Shown: positions 1 to 11,285 of the stretch, piece after piece
Layout: each line of letters opens with the position of its first letter
Numbering within the stretch: position 1 is the first letter of the stretch
NCBI RefSeq assembly: GCF_943734655.1
Contig: NC_071354.1
Coordinates: 157,067,142 to 157,131,141, forward strand
DNA: 64,000 nt
Reading direction: 5' to 3'
From: Sabethes cyaneus
Lineage: Eukaryota; Arthropoda; Insecta; Diptera; Culicidae
Made by a program: the position numbers and the translations under genes
The notes under the pieces: model-generated
The model's input: only the letters and a program-made list of their open reading frames with translations
What the model was told of the DNA's origin: nothing
Database searches by the model: none

Positions 1-235
1 TCTACGAAAATATTATGCGTGCGCACATTGTACTCCCGACATTTCTGGAGGATTTGTCGGAGTGTGAAAATTTGATCCGTAGCAGCACAGGTGCCCGCCC
101 GTAGAGGTGCACATAATGTCCGCGTGGTTTTTTGCCGTTTTTGTAGACTTCTGCCGGGATTTGGTCCTTTTCGGCCGCTCTATTATTCTTCAGCTGACCG
201 ATTTATCCTGGATCTCTTCGAGACCGGGGGCCGGG
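1..235 (-). mobile_element. RTE-clade retrotransposon fragment (start of reverse transcriptase), runs off the left edge
   Basis: Read on the minus strand, bases 215-100 give the motif IGQLKNNRAAEKDQIPAEVY, which matches the first reverse transcriptase block of RTE-type non-LTR elements. The same motif recurs in this window on the plus strand near 16545. One frame change is needed just upstream of the motif, so the copy is broken. It continues past the window's left edge in its 3' direction. Confidence 0.6.
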
Positions 236-253
236 ACACCGTTATCGTTTATA

Positions 254-770
254 GGCTTACTTACTTAGTTAATCAGCTCCAGGCCGTGGTTTCCTCTGCT
301 GTACGAAGAAGTCGTCTCCATTCCACTCGGTCCATTGCCGCAATTCGCCAGCCACGTAGTCTACCTAGGGTCCGCAGGTCGCCTTCCACTTGATCGATCC
401 ATCTTGCTCGCTGCGCGCCCCGCCGTCTCGTTCCAGTCGGATCGTTATTGAGAACTTTTTAACCGGGCAGTCGTCCGACATCCTCACGATATGCCCAGCC
501 CATCGCAGGCGACCGATTTTAGCGGTGTGAGCGGTGGGTGGTTCCCTAAGCAGCTGATGCAATTCATGGTTCATTCGCCTCTCCACGTTCCGTCTTCCAT
601 CTGCACTCCGCCATAGATGGTGCGCAACACCTTCCGTTCGAAAACACAAAGAGCGCGTTGGTCCTCCACGAGCATAGCCCATGTCTCATGGCCGTAAAGG
701 ACTACCGGTCTAATCAGCGTCTTGTAGATTGTTAACTTCGTGCGGTGGCGATTGTTTATAGGCCTCCAAG
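254..770 (-). mobile_element. RTE-clade retrotransposon 3' fragment (C-terminus of ORF)
   Basis: The minus strand encodes an open stretch (682-365) containing RRMNHELHQLL and AKIGRLRWAGHIVRMSDDCP, the conserved C-terminal region of RTE/endonuclease-reverse-transcriptase proteins. Downstream on the same strand it ends in a short TAAG-type tandem tail at about 277-265, as expected for an RTE 3' end. Its C-terminus lies upstream of the RT start at 235-1 on the same strand, so these are two separate insertions and not one element. Confidence 0.65.
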
Positions 771-929
771 GTTAATTTCCGTTCCGTCTCCATATTTACA
801 AATAACAAGACGCTGTCAAATGCTTGCAATTGTATAACGAGGACGCCACTATAGTCGAAATGAAGTGCATCTTTTCTAAATGATCTTAGTTAGATATAGT
901 GCACTTCGGGTTGATAAACCCCTTAGCCA

Positions 930-1320
930 GTACTTGGCTACATTTATTGCTAACGACTCAGTGAAGCTCACACCCTTTTCGGCACCCCTAAATGCCAGCG
1001 CCCTTGGCGGGGGCCGGTAGGGCCAACTGCACGCTACGGCGCTGCTTGTAAGGCCTGCACCTACCCCTTGTATCGCCGAAGGACCATCGTGACAAAGGAC
1101 GATGATTCCCCCTTCCCTGTCAGCATACGACCTTAGTTTCCAATGAGGTTGGTTACCCGATCTCCTCTAAGGTTGCTCGTATCCCGGCTGTTACCATGAG
1201 ATAGCAGTTGCTGGATAAGAGGCTATGAACCACTATGGGGTCTCGCAAGGCACGGACAGTGCGCATTATCCAGCAGTTTACTACCTGTCTCGCCTGGGGA
1301 CCACCGTGATCAGCACTTTT
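930..1320. repeat. GC-rich repeat-like stretch, unassigned
   Basis: This stretch is much more GC-rich than its surroundings and contains no meaningful open frame. Its composition resembles the untranslated region of a non-LTR element, but no diagnostic motif was found. This is an inference from composition only. Confidence 0.3.
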
Positions 1321-1330
1321 TAATATTGTA

Positions 1331-4069
1331 GTTGTATGGAAATTACAAAAGTTAGAATCGATTTCTCGATAAAAAATTCGGAACGAATTTGTGATTCACG
1401 ACAAAATGGGTTCAAATGAAAATTCGTGTTTGGGTCAGTTTCATATTGAACCAAAAAAAAAATGAATTTCGAATTCTAGTTCTAGTGTCCCTAGATCAGC
1501 AATTAAACATTAATTCCTCTGGGATCACAGACATTCATACTTTCAAGAGCACTGTATTTGCGTTTGCGATTCATACGGACTGGCATGTAAGCACCCAGTT
1601 TTACTGAAATATATTTCCCCAAAGTCACAAGTAGGTAAATTTTTCGTAGCAAAAAGACTACTAATATATCCCGAAAAGTAAATTCGCATCAAGTCAACAG
1701 AAGTTTTTGCACTGAATCAACACTTCAACTGGGGTTTCTGAACGCTCGTAGAATACGGGAATAGTTTCTTTGTTCTCGATACATTAGAACAAGAAACTGC
1801 ACAATTTTGAGGCTCGGTATTATAGTTATAAAATTGCTAGCTGCCTACTCACAGGTCAAGCTGCGCTCTGATGGACGCTGAAGCCTAGACGGTAGGGTCA
1901 GCTTCCATCAGACAAGAAACATTTCTCCGCTTCCTTCAAGTCGATCATACAAGTCCACATTCTCAGCTAAATCATGTCACATAATTTAGACAGATTTAAT
2001 TTAAATTAAAATATACCCAATACTAGTGAATAATGAGCTCCCAGTTTGCTAGTCAACAGGAATAGAAAAAATCTCACACTGAAGCTAAGTGAGCAGCTTT
2101 GAATCGGGCTGTCGTAAAGGTTTAGGTGTATAGATGTTTGAATTTATGATAGTTTAACATAATTGATTTCGTTCTGAATTGAATGTGATAAATTGATTAT
2201 ATTTAAAAGAAAAAAAGTAAGAACAAAACAAAAAATCGTAAATACAAATCTACAACAGTTTACAGCAAGAACCACTACTTCAACTAATGTAAAACTTAAA
2301 ATTAAGACAAGAGTGAACCAGAAATTAAAGTGTTAGATGATAACGGCGGTTGAGTCACTGTAGTGACCTTAAATGTGTTATTAACTGAATGCAAGGAAAG
2401 CGAATATTGTACGTTTTATAACGAAAACTTGAACGATATTTTTAAAGGAATCTACTTGATAATAAAAATTCAGCTACAGACAAACACGCAAAGACTTGTA
2501 AATAAACATGATCCAAAGGAAACATAGCAGAGAGAAGGAAACTTCTCCGAAATCTACCAAGAACTTCAACTAATGTTAGTGAAAAAGCCACATTTCTACA
2601 TGATGATATAAAAAAAATATTATAGAAATAGATGTTGCGAATGATTATGAGTGGTTGGATTTAGGTCTGTTTTATACTATCGTGAAATGAAACAGTTTTG
2701 CATAAAGTTGTGTTTTTTGGAATGCGATGGAGTGACTCATTTTAATAGTGAATCAACGATGTATGTTGCAAAATGGGTTCAGTATAGTCTATATTATTTA
2801 TTTATGGCAGAGTGCAGCCGGAATGATTTTATTTAGCCAGCAGTGAAGCAAAGAGAAAAGCGCTCTTCGTTGTTGTTCCTCAGTCGAAGCATCAAAACAA
2901 TTGAATTCAAGTGTAATGATTAAAAATGTAGAGGTAGACAACAAATGTAGGCATAGTGAGAAAAATAATCATTAGAATTGAGACAGACTAAACAATCAGC
3001 ACAGCATTAAATCTTCACACAACAACGGTTCTTAGACAACTGAAATCAAAGCAGCAAGCATGCAAACAAATAAATTGCATTATAAACTAGAATATGATAA
3101 ATTAATGGAATAGAAAACACAGACAACGTAACCCGTTAGAGACTTTCGCAGACAGTTTCTCTAGCATAACAACAGCTGTAACAGCTCATAAATTCTCACC
3201 TGAAATTGTCCTATCTGAACTAAATTGTTGAAAACTACAATTATTTTCCGAAAATAAAATCAAAAGTTGAATAAAAATTATCCGTAATCACGCGTAGAAT
3301 CAGTAGACCTGCACATAATGCACCTTATCAGCAACTACATACAATTGGTTCTGTCTCTTGGCTCTCGGAGGCTTTTCAAATGTTTAGGGCGTTTTAGTTT
3401 TAAAATTTAATAAAAAGCATTAGCTCGCAAAATTCTCGCTGCACAAGCGCTCGCACGTCCCATCCCGAAAATTTCGTCCATAGATAAACTGAAGATAACA
3501 GAAAAAAATGAACAATGTGGTTTAACTGTAAGTAGTTTTCTATGAATCAACTGTTTGGTTATTATCACGCTCATGAAATTATTGTTGCGTATTTTTCGTG
3601 ACAATGCTGCTTTAGCTGGTTTTGTTGATAGTGAACGGAATGAGTCGTAATAGTCACGAGGATATACTATCCAATTTAGGCTAGAGGGAAGAATATCTTT
3701 CCGGTCGAAAGGGTCGTGTACTTTTTGGTACGCCAACAACACATGAAATGATTACAACCGAACAACGGCAGAACATGGATGGAAACATTAAATAGTAGAT
3801 GAAGTATAAAACTCTCTTTTTTGGTATTTTGTAAATATAGTTTTAAATACATGAAAATTATTGTTTACGTATTAAACTAAAAGCAAATTATATATTACGA
3901 TTTAATGAAAAGATTGAGTAAATAAATAAATATAGTATATAAACTTACTCGGTAGTTATATAAATAATAGAAAGATATTGGCCGCTACTGGTTCTGCTCT
4001 AAAACAGAATCCTCTATTTTAGCGGAGTTCATTAGTTCACAGGCACAGGGGATTACAGATATGAAATGT
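1331..4069. other. AT-rich intergenic DNA, nothing recognised
   Basis: About 2.7 kb of AT-rich sequence with many stops in every frame. The few short open frames (for example 3742-3407 minus) have no recognisable motif. No TIR pair, tRNA-like promoter or tandem array was seen. Confidence 0.5.
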
Positions 4070-6086
4070 TGAACTCGAAATAAAACAAAAGTTGGCCGAA
4101 TTCTTTGAGCCGAGATCGAGAAGTTCATACACAGACGAGAATGTTGGCCTAACCGGACGTTCTGGTCGTTTGTCAATGATAAGCGAAAACAAAATGGACT
4201 CCCATCTAGTATGTTCCTCGGGGACTCGGTGTCTGATAACCTTCAAACCACATGCGACATGTTTGCTAGACACTTATCCAGCGTGTTTTGCTCAACTTCA
4301 GCTCCTTCTTCTCAAATTGACGAAGCAATGTGTAATGTTCCAGAAAATATTTTAGATTTTGGACCTCTCCAGTTTTCTATAGGTGACCCTATAGGTTTTC
4401 TATAGGCCAGCCTCTATGCCTTTCGAAACTGAAAACAGGTTTTAGCGCCGGTCCTGACGGAATTCCATCAGCTGTTCTCAAAAAATGCGCTGAAGCACTA
4501 TGCAAACCACTGCAGAAGATTTGCAATATGTCACTTGAACAAAACATGTTTCCGGAGTCCTGGAAAAGGTCCTATATTTTTCCAATATATAAAAAAGGGG
4601 ATAAGCGCAACATAGCAAACTACCGAGGTATCACTTCTTTATGTGCAGGATCGAAACTGTTGGAAATCATCGTTGGTGAGATGCTGTTCAGCAAAGTCAA
4701 ATTCTATATCTCAACGGAGCAACATGGCTTTTTTCCCAAAAGGTCAATTAATACAAACCTGCTGCAGTTTTGTTCGTTCTGCATTCGCCAGATAGAAGAC
4801 GCAGCGCAAGTAGACACAGTATATACTGATCTTAAAGCTGCTTTTGACCGCATTGACCACCAAGTTTTGCTTCGGAAACTGAAACGTTTAGGAGCTTCCA
4901 ATGACTTTGTCTGCTGGCTTCAGACGTACCTAACAAATCGACAACTCTCAGTTAAATTAGGTTCTAATGAGTCGTACTGCTTTTGTAATCAATCCGGAGT
5001 GCCACAAGGAAGCAACCTAGGACCATTGCTATTTACTATATTTTTTAATGACGTTTGCTCTGTGATCCCTCCGGGTTGCAAGATACTGTACGCTGATGAT
5101 CTAAAGATATTTCTCTCTATACGGTCTGTTGAGGACTGTAAGCTACTGCAGTGCTATATTGACCAATTTACAAAGTGGTGTTGCCTAAATAACCTGACCA
5201 TCAGTATTTCCAAGTGCACTGTCATCACCTTCACTCGAAGCAAAACACCTATTGTATATAATTATAAAATCGACGAGTCTAGTCTTGAACGGGTCAGCGT
5301 TGTTAAGGACCTAGGAGTCGACCTGGATACTAAAATGACTTTCAACAACCATTACTCAAATATCATTTCAAAAGCGAATCGCAATCTGGGTTTTATCATG
5401 CGCATGGCCAAGGACTTCCGTGATCCATATTGTTTGCGAACTCTCTACTTTTCGTTGGTGCGCTCTATTCTCGAGACGGCTTCCGTGGTATGGAGTCCAT
5501 TCACTCATATTTGGTCAGCAAGAATCGAAGCCGTGCAACGGAGATTTATTAGACACGCGTTAAGACATCTGCCGTGGTCCGACTATCAAAATCTCCCACC
5601 TTATGAGAACCGCTGTAAACTGCTAAATATGGAAACCTTACGTAAAAGGAGGAACGTATCCAGAGCCGTTTTTGTAGCTCAACTTCTGAACTTCTGTTAG
5701 ACCTCGGGCACTTAGATCCCGAGGATTTCTTCGGCCGGCTTTTCATCGCACACAATACGGACAACACGAACCAATTCAGGCAATGTGCTGTTTATTTAAT
5801 GACGCATATGAACAATTTGACTTTTCTATATCGACGAGTACATTTAAGAATAGGATAAGGGCTAATGCATTTTAATGTGAAATTTATGTTTTATGTTTAT
5901 TTAAGTTTGTGCTTATGTATGTTACTATTTTAACCTAAAAGATAATGGGTTTTTATGCCGATTTGAGAATGGGTAAAATCTCAACTCAAATCGGCTTTTC
6001 CCATTCATATTTGAAATCTTCATTTAGACTCTAGATCCGATGGAGAAAACAATAAATAAACAATAAATAAACAATAAACAATAAAC
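4070..6086 (+). mobile_element. 5'-truncated Jockey-like non-LTR retrotransposon
   Basis: The element starts within the linker between endonuclease and reverse transcriptase (motif FWSFVNDKRKQNG near 4160 and MFLGDSVSD at 4211). It continues through a long reverse transcriptase frame and ends in a short tandem 3' tail of AATAAAC-type repeats (about 6049-6086). The 5' UTR, ORF1 and endonuclease are absent, the usual result of incomplete target-primed reverse transcription. The clade is inferred from the RT motifs and could also be a related CR1-like group. Confidence 0.8.
4160..5875 (+). pseudogene. Reverse transcriptase ORF of the Jockey-like element, frameshifted
   Basis: The longest intact block (4528-5700) encodes 390 residues with RT motifs in order: YKKGDKRNIANYRGI (palm/finger block), DLKAAFDRIDH, SGVPQGSNLGPLLF and the catalytic YADD at about 5089-5100. 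The frame is broken twice. Between 4372 and 4406 a 12-bp word (gttttctatagg) is repeated 23 bp apart, which shifts the frame by exactly the amount separating the linker from the RT block. Near 5690 a second shift moves the C-terminal region, which includes YEQFDFSISTSTFKNRI, out of frame before its natural stop at 5873-5875. The protein cannot be made intact from this copy. Confidence 0.8.
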
Positions 6087-6599
6087 TTCATCAACGAACG
6101 TGCTAAACCAAGATACGTGCACTGTACAAGGGAGCCTTAAGCCATGTCGAGAGTCACTTTGTTCCACTGGTCTATTTTGGTATTCTAGACGTCGTGCTCG
6201 ACCCGGTTTATTTTATTGCAGCGCTCCTAGTGGTTGTATCTGGAATTCAAAGAAGTTTTATTGGATGCACGCCCACTTCGAAAATCTGCCGTGGCCAGGT
6301 TAAAAAACGCGTAAGCAAGAATTCCTGCCTTCCTCTTTTGTACATTAGAACTCACAATGGACCTGTAAAGTTTTGGTCTTATTTGGAGAAGTACTACAGT
6401 GATATAGAGACTACGAGGTGGTTTTCTTCGAAAAAGATTTCAATTCACCCAACTACCCTCAATTCCACCCAATTAAAAAATATTGGGCAATTGTCAAATA
6501 CACTCAACTAGAAGTAGAAGAAGAGTGGAAAGGTGCCTCGGGATGCGCCAGAGGTAGAGAGATGGCGGAACAAAATGACCGCTCATGTTAGCCTACAGT

Positions 6600-6692
6600 C
6601 CTTTATTTATGATGGTATTCTCCGTTTTGTTTCAAAATTTAGCGGATTTTTAGTGGGTCTCGGCGCCTCTGTAATCTATAGTCTCTGTAGGT
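6600..6692 (+). mobile_element. Degenerate copy of a short MITE (same family as 60621-60767)
   Basis: Bases 6623-6683 align well with 60707-60767, including the shared end cctctgtaatctatagt. The opposite terminus is poorly preserved, so this is a decayed or truncated copy. A partly matching cctacag word lies on both sides. Confidence 0.5.
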
Positions 6693-7574
6693 TAGCCAAC
6701 AGCCTGTCCAAAATATGATGAATGGAATTCGGAATTTGAGATTTCATCAAAACCAAATCGGATTGATTTATTCACCATTTGCCTTTAAAGTACAAATGAC
6801 CTTCATTTTGAGTACTCAGTTCCGAGGATCATCCGTTGTTCTCCTTATTTATTCTGTTCGAATGCTAATAAAATCAAAATAAGTTAAAAAAAATTCGAAT
6901 GAATCAAGATATAAAATATAAAAAGGTTAATATACCTATTGCTTTTGAAAAAATTCGACGGCTCACAAAATTAACATTTTTCTCTAACTCGAAGCGTTAT
7001 GAAATCTTTAAAGTGTACTGAAAGTTGCGGGTGGCTAGATTTATGCGTGTACAATTGCACATACATGTAAAGAACTGACAACACTGGCCAAAAGTCGAGA
7101 CCACGAGGGATGTCAGAAAGGCTCTGTCTTGCTCTGCTGATGGTTTGTTGCTATTTTAGTTTGTGGACATAATTTGTGTTGAAGCAAATACAGATAAGTA
7201 TGATCAGGTTTAATCGGTTTAATCGACAGTTCTTAAATAGCTCATATTACTGGAATCATCGTCAAGTGAATGGTAAGTTCATTTGTTACGGTTTGTTGAG
7301 TACTGATCGTTCGTAAAACCGGTGTAATGTGTTTTGTGGGTATAGTTTATAGTTTTGCTAACCTGGCACCAACTGTGATTGTGATAGTAAAAAACAACAT
7401 TGCAAGCTCGCTCTCAGCTCAGCTCTCCTAAGTGAATCAGTGATGGCAGATTTACATATATCTCAGATGCTAAACAGAAAATAACCCATATTTGGAGGCA
7501 TAACTAGGTCTTATTGCAAGGTTTGGGATGGGGGTCATTCCAAAAAATCAAAAAAATTATAGGTTTTGTGCACT

Positions 7575-7660
7575 AATAGCTTAGCGGCTTTCCGATCGAC
7601 TTTCAATATTTTTGCACTAATCGATCGGAAAATCTACGCATCAAGTTCAAGAAAGAAACC
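7575..7660. repeat. Dispersed repeat fragment, second copy inverted at 58990-59060
   Basis: The stretch containing cgatcggaaaatctacgcat and a preceding ttcaatattttt matches the reverse complement of sequence near 58990-59060 (atgcgtagaagattttccga). The family is not recognised. Confidence 0.4.
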
Positions 7661-8945
7661 CATTGGTTTTAACTAATGAAAAATTGAAAATAATGAAGCG
7701 TGGTCCAACTGGAATTCCTCGCTTCGTGATTAGTTGGAAAAGTAAACCAGAACAAATGACAGTCCCCTTGTCGCAACAAGATTTTTTAACACTGAGATTA
7801 AACCTAGACCAATTTGATGTCCTTTGCTTGGGAAGTACGCCAGAAAGAGAGACAATGTCTCCTCGTCCCCACAAAATTTCATACGAGATACGACCGCGAT
7901 CAAACCTAGAGAAATTTGATGTCTGTGTTAGGGAAGTGTTTCAGAAAAAATGACAAAAGTTCCTTGTCCCAACAGATAATTGCGCTACAGCTGTAGTGTT
8001 CGGTTTAATCTTTAATTTTGTAAGGTAACAAGAAAACAATAATTTGTGTGCTTGATTTTGTTAAATTGGTTCCGAATGCACATGGAAATACTCTGAAATC
8101 TGTTGAAGATTGCACATTGAACGTATAATGTTACACTGAGGCCAATTTTCGTATACTCTGTGTGAAACTACATAATTTTTTGCAATTTGATCTGACAACA
8201 TATAGGTATGTGTTAGGCACATAAAAACCATTTGTATCGCCATGAATAACATTTATGGCCCCATTGAAAGTATGTATAAGAGCACATAATTTTCGACTAT
8301 AGAATATAAAACATAATTTTTATGGCAGTTCACACATAAATATAATTTCTAAGTCATATACCTTTTAAGGGCTGCCTCATAATAAATAAGAAATTTCTTT
8401 TGATATTTATATTTAAACATATAAAAATAATGTTTGAAGTAACATAAAAAGTATGTGTTCAGGTCCAATAATTGTTAGGTTTAAAATTTTATAAGTGTAC
8501 TACTTTGAAAAATGTTACATACACACATGCATGTAGCATATATATGCTGCAGTTAGCATGTATACATGAAGAATCGTATTATTACATGAATGGATACATG
8601 AAGTAATTTGCGATTTCGTCACTAACCAGAATGACATTAGCTGGGGATCGGTTATGTAGGAGTGAGAGGGGAGCGAAGAGTGGAGGAGAGGATCCGGGAG
8701 TTTGATATTTGATGTTTTTGATATTATTCCTACTGCAAACAGCCTTAGCGAGGGCCTCAGCTAATGTCAAAAAATCTTTATATGTGTGCGTGGTGGAATA
8801 CTTCATGCTACTGTCACTACAAACAAATTTACATACTCTTACGTCACCTCCGCGGTCATGTCTTCGCAACAACTCCTCTGAGTTTTTGTTCAAAAAAAGT
8901 TGACGCACAGTGTTTTTATGTTGGTTATGTTTCTGCGCCATTGAC

Positions 8946-9214
8946 TATAGTTACTATATAGTTCGGCGGATAGAAAATCGGGAGCCAAATAAACGTCAAA
9001 AGCGGAGCCAAAAGGTTTTCAAAATCCAAAATGCAGGAGTAATGTTAAAAAAACACACTTTATTTTCATAGAACTAGTCATTTTCAACACCCGCCAGTGA
9101 TTATTTTTCGTAAAAACCTGCACATTTCACCATAATTTCAAATTTAATTTCATAAATCAGGGATGCCAATTCGCCTGGTTTTCTATCCGCCGAACTATAT
9201 ATATAGTAACTATA
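8946..9214. mobile_element. MITE, 269 bp, with 8-bp target-site duplication
   Basis: The ends form terminal inverted repeats: the left begins tatagttactatatagttc, the right ends with its near-complement, and both continue through ggcggatagaaaa. The 8-bp word ccattgac occurs immediately outside each end (8938-8945 and 9215-9222), a target-site duplication of the length expected for hAT or other 8-bp-TSD superfamilies. No coding capacity. The first bases do not fit the usual hAT terminal consensus perfectly, so the superfamily is open. Confidence 0.75.
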
Positions 9215-9339
9215 CCATTGACTTGATTATATATTTATGCTACGACGGTTATGTTGTGTGCGTACAAGTCGCTGTAATTTATTATAAACTATAGAAACCG
9301 AATAAAACCATGATTGGGATACGCGTATCGAATTCAATG

Positions 9340-9720
9340 GATATGATTGAGCAAACAGCAAAAAACGGTCACAATACGAGCAGATGCACGAAAAGGGATT
9401 CTACAGCATGACAACGCTTGGCCTCACGTTCACAGAGTTGCGTTGCCGAATCTGTAAAAACGTATTTTGATGTACTCAAATGGGAAACCCCACTCTACCC
9501 ACCATCTTCTTCAGATATGGTGCCATCCGAATAGATAAAAAAATTCACTTGAAATTTAACCAAATAATGAAAACGTATAGTTGCGCACCTTAAGGAATTG
9601 TGGTCCGCATAATTTTCGGTAATGTTCGAAATATGCTGCTGTTCGCCATTGTCAATTTGGCGATTCGTTTCGAAAAAAGGTATACCTATGAAGTGTTCAA
9701 ACCAATTTTTTTTAGTTAGG
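9340..9720 (+). pseudogene. mariner-type transposase relic
   Basis: Fragments of a mariner transposase appear in shifting frames. ILQHDNAWPHV near 9400 corresponds to the motif around the second catalytic aspartate. VKTYFDVLKWETP and SSSDMVPS near 9460-9525 correspond to the following conserved segment, which in intact mariners reads as an SPDLAPSDYHLF-like motif. Further weak similarity continues to about 9720. Stops and frameshifts make it non-functional. The assignment rests on motif recognition only. Confidence 0.55.
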
Positions 9721-10500
9721 CCATTACAAATATTTAAAAAAGTTTTTGTCCCTCCGGTGTTGGGCCACTGAAGGGGGGGGGGGGGAGCCGATAAAAAAAC
9801 AGAGAATTTTTTAATCGAGCAAAAAAAAATGGATTTTAGGCATTTTTACTTAAAGTTTAAACGTAAAAACTAAATCTATTCTTGCTTTTAATAAATACCT
9901 TGTTATTTTTAATGCAAAAATCTACGAACAAAAAGACAAAAACGAAAGAAAATTTTTTGGCTGAGTTTCGGAAATTGCACTGTTTGAATTTCCATTTCTA
10001 TGTATTTCGTGCTAGAAGCGTTAACTCAACTCGTACACTCATTTTTCGAGTTTTTCAAGCTGTAGAGCCCACAAACAATTGATTTTATAAAAAAATTTAA
10101 CTCATAACCTAGAAATTATTTTTTTGCCCCCTGATTGTTCTTGCCAATTTCCAAGGGAGGGGGGGGTTTGGGTGACAAAAGCTTTGAAAATGATTTGCAA
10201 TGGCCTTATTAAAAAAAACAGGAAACAATACGGAACATTGCTGATTAGCAAAAAATTATTCTGGAAATTGTGTCGATCTCCTTGTATTTTCTACACGTGC
10301 ATCTCACAAAATATTGGACCGTGCTTGTTTTTTTATAATTATTTTTATTTTTTTATATTTTATATGTCAATACTTTTTGCGTATGTTATTGTACATATGG
10401 CAGCACTGTTCTTAACATAAATAATTTCGGTTGAGCGAGAGCATAACGAGCATAACAGTTACTGTGCTCTCAAATTTTTTGATCACGCAACAATAAAGTC
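9721..10500. other. Low-complexity AT-rich DNA upstream of Psa
   Basis: Contains homopolymer runs (a G run near 9773-9785, another near 10144-10151, and A/T runs) and no gene or recognised repeat. The short open frames here lack motifs. Confidence 0.4.
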
Positions 10501-10530
10501 CTTATCCGTGCTGTCACTTTTTCATTCTGC

Positions 10531-10539
10531 AATCGATAG
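10531..10539 (+). promoter_or_regulatory. DRE-like word in the putative Psa promoter
   Basis: The word aatcgatag differs by one base from the insect DNA-replication-related element TATCGATA, which is frequent in promoters of broadly expressed genes. An Inr-like tcattc occurs just upstream at 10522-10527. The transcription start is not known, so this is suggestive only. Confidence 0.25.
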
Positions 10540-10618
10540 TCTTTCGCGATACCGTCTGCAGTGAACGTTTCTCGTGTGTTGGTCGCCATCGGGGTTAAAT
10601 ATTGTGTTTTATCTGCCT

Positions 10619-10648
10619 ATGTGCGTTATGTATTTGTTCAACAGCTAG
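10619..10648 (+). promoter_or_regulatory. Upstream ORF (9 codons) in presumed Psa leader, with an ATG-TAA start-stop at 10705-10710
   Basis: An ATG at 10619 opens a nine-codon frame ending with TAG at 10646-10648. A minimal ATG-TAA follows at 10705-10710. If the leader is unspliced across this region, both lie upstream of the Psa start codon in the mature mRNA and could reduce initiation. A pyrimidine-rich stretch ending in acag just before 10701 could instead be a splice acceptor, which would change the leader. Confidence 0.3.
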
Positions 10649-11162
10649 ACAAACCATAGCTTCATCGTATTGTGCTTGCTTTATTTCACATTTATTTACA
10701 GTTAATGTAAGGGTAGTAAAAACAACCGTGACTTCATACAGCTGCATCACGAGCCGTGCTGGTTTGCATTTATTGCCAATATTGTCTCCGTGGCGTTTAC
10801 AACTGCAGCAGTTCCTGCGTGGAAATCACTCGTTTGGCTCGCTAGCGCGCAATTCGACTGTCCCGTTAGTTCCGAGAAACTGTCTCTCCAACAGAATCAA
10901 ATTGCATTCACGTAATCGAGGATTGACTATCGCAGCCGCAGGATCATCACATTTACAAACTAGGTTAATTTGCTGTCTCAATTCCTACACAAGTGCTCTT
11001 TATCACAAAAAGAGAAACGCCTCATTTTGTTCCCATTTGATAAAGGAATTTTGCACAGTACCAAATTTTGATAGTGTGAGTGACCATCAATCCGGTCAAG
11101 ATAAACGTGCTGGTAAAGAGATAAGTGTGAACAGTTTCGGCTGCTGCCTCGATTCCGGCACG

Positions 11163-11285
11163 ATGTCATCCAAACCGGCTTTTCAGCGACTGCCTACTAA
11201 TGTAGTGCCGGAACATTACAATCTGACGCTGAAGCCGAATCTGAAAGCTTTTACGTTCGAAGGAAGTACGTCGGTGAAGATCCAG
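11163..11285 (+). CDS. Psa: Psa coding exon 1
   Basis: Encodes the first 41 residues, ending in STSVKIQ, and closes in phase 0 at a GTATG donor (11286). The open frame reaches back to 10602 but contains no ATG before 11163, so the upstream part is treated as leader. Confidence 0.85.

Larger units (their letters stand above)
6087..8945. other. AT-rich intergenic DNA with minor repeat fragments
   Basis: No gene is supported here. Apart from the MITE fragment at 6600-6692 and the dispersed repeat at 7575-7660, the sequence is AT-rich with only short chance open frames. The 119-residue minus frame at 8941-8582 has no recognisable motif and its upstream end touches a MITE. Confidence 0.5.

Noticed and set aside
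8582..8941. 119-residue minus-strand protein
   Set aside because: No recognisable motif, composition like background, no splice or promoter context.
10602..11162. N-terminal extension of Psa from the long open frame
   Set aside because: The frame contains no ATG before 11163 (its nominal first codon is TTG), so the ATG at 11163 is taken as the start; non-AUG use is only noted as a possibility.
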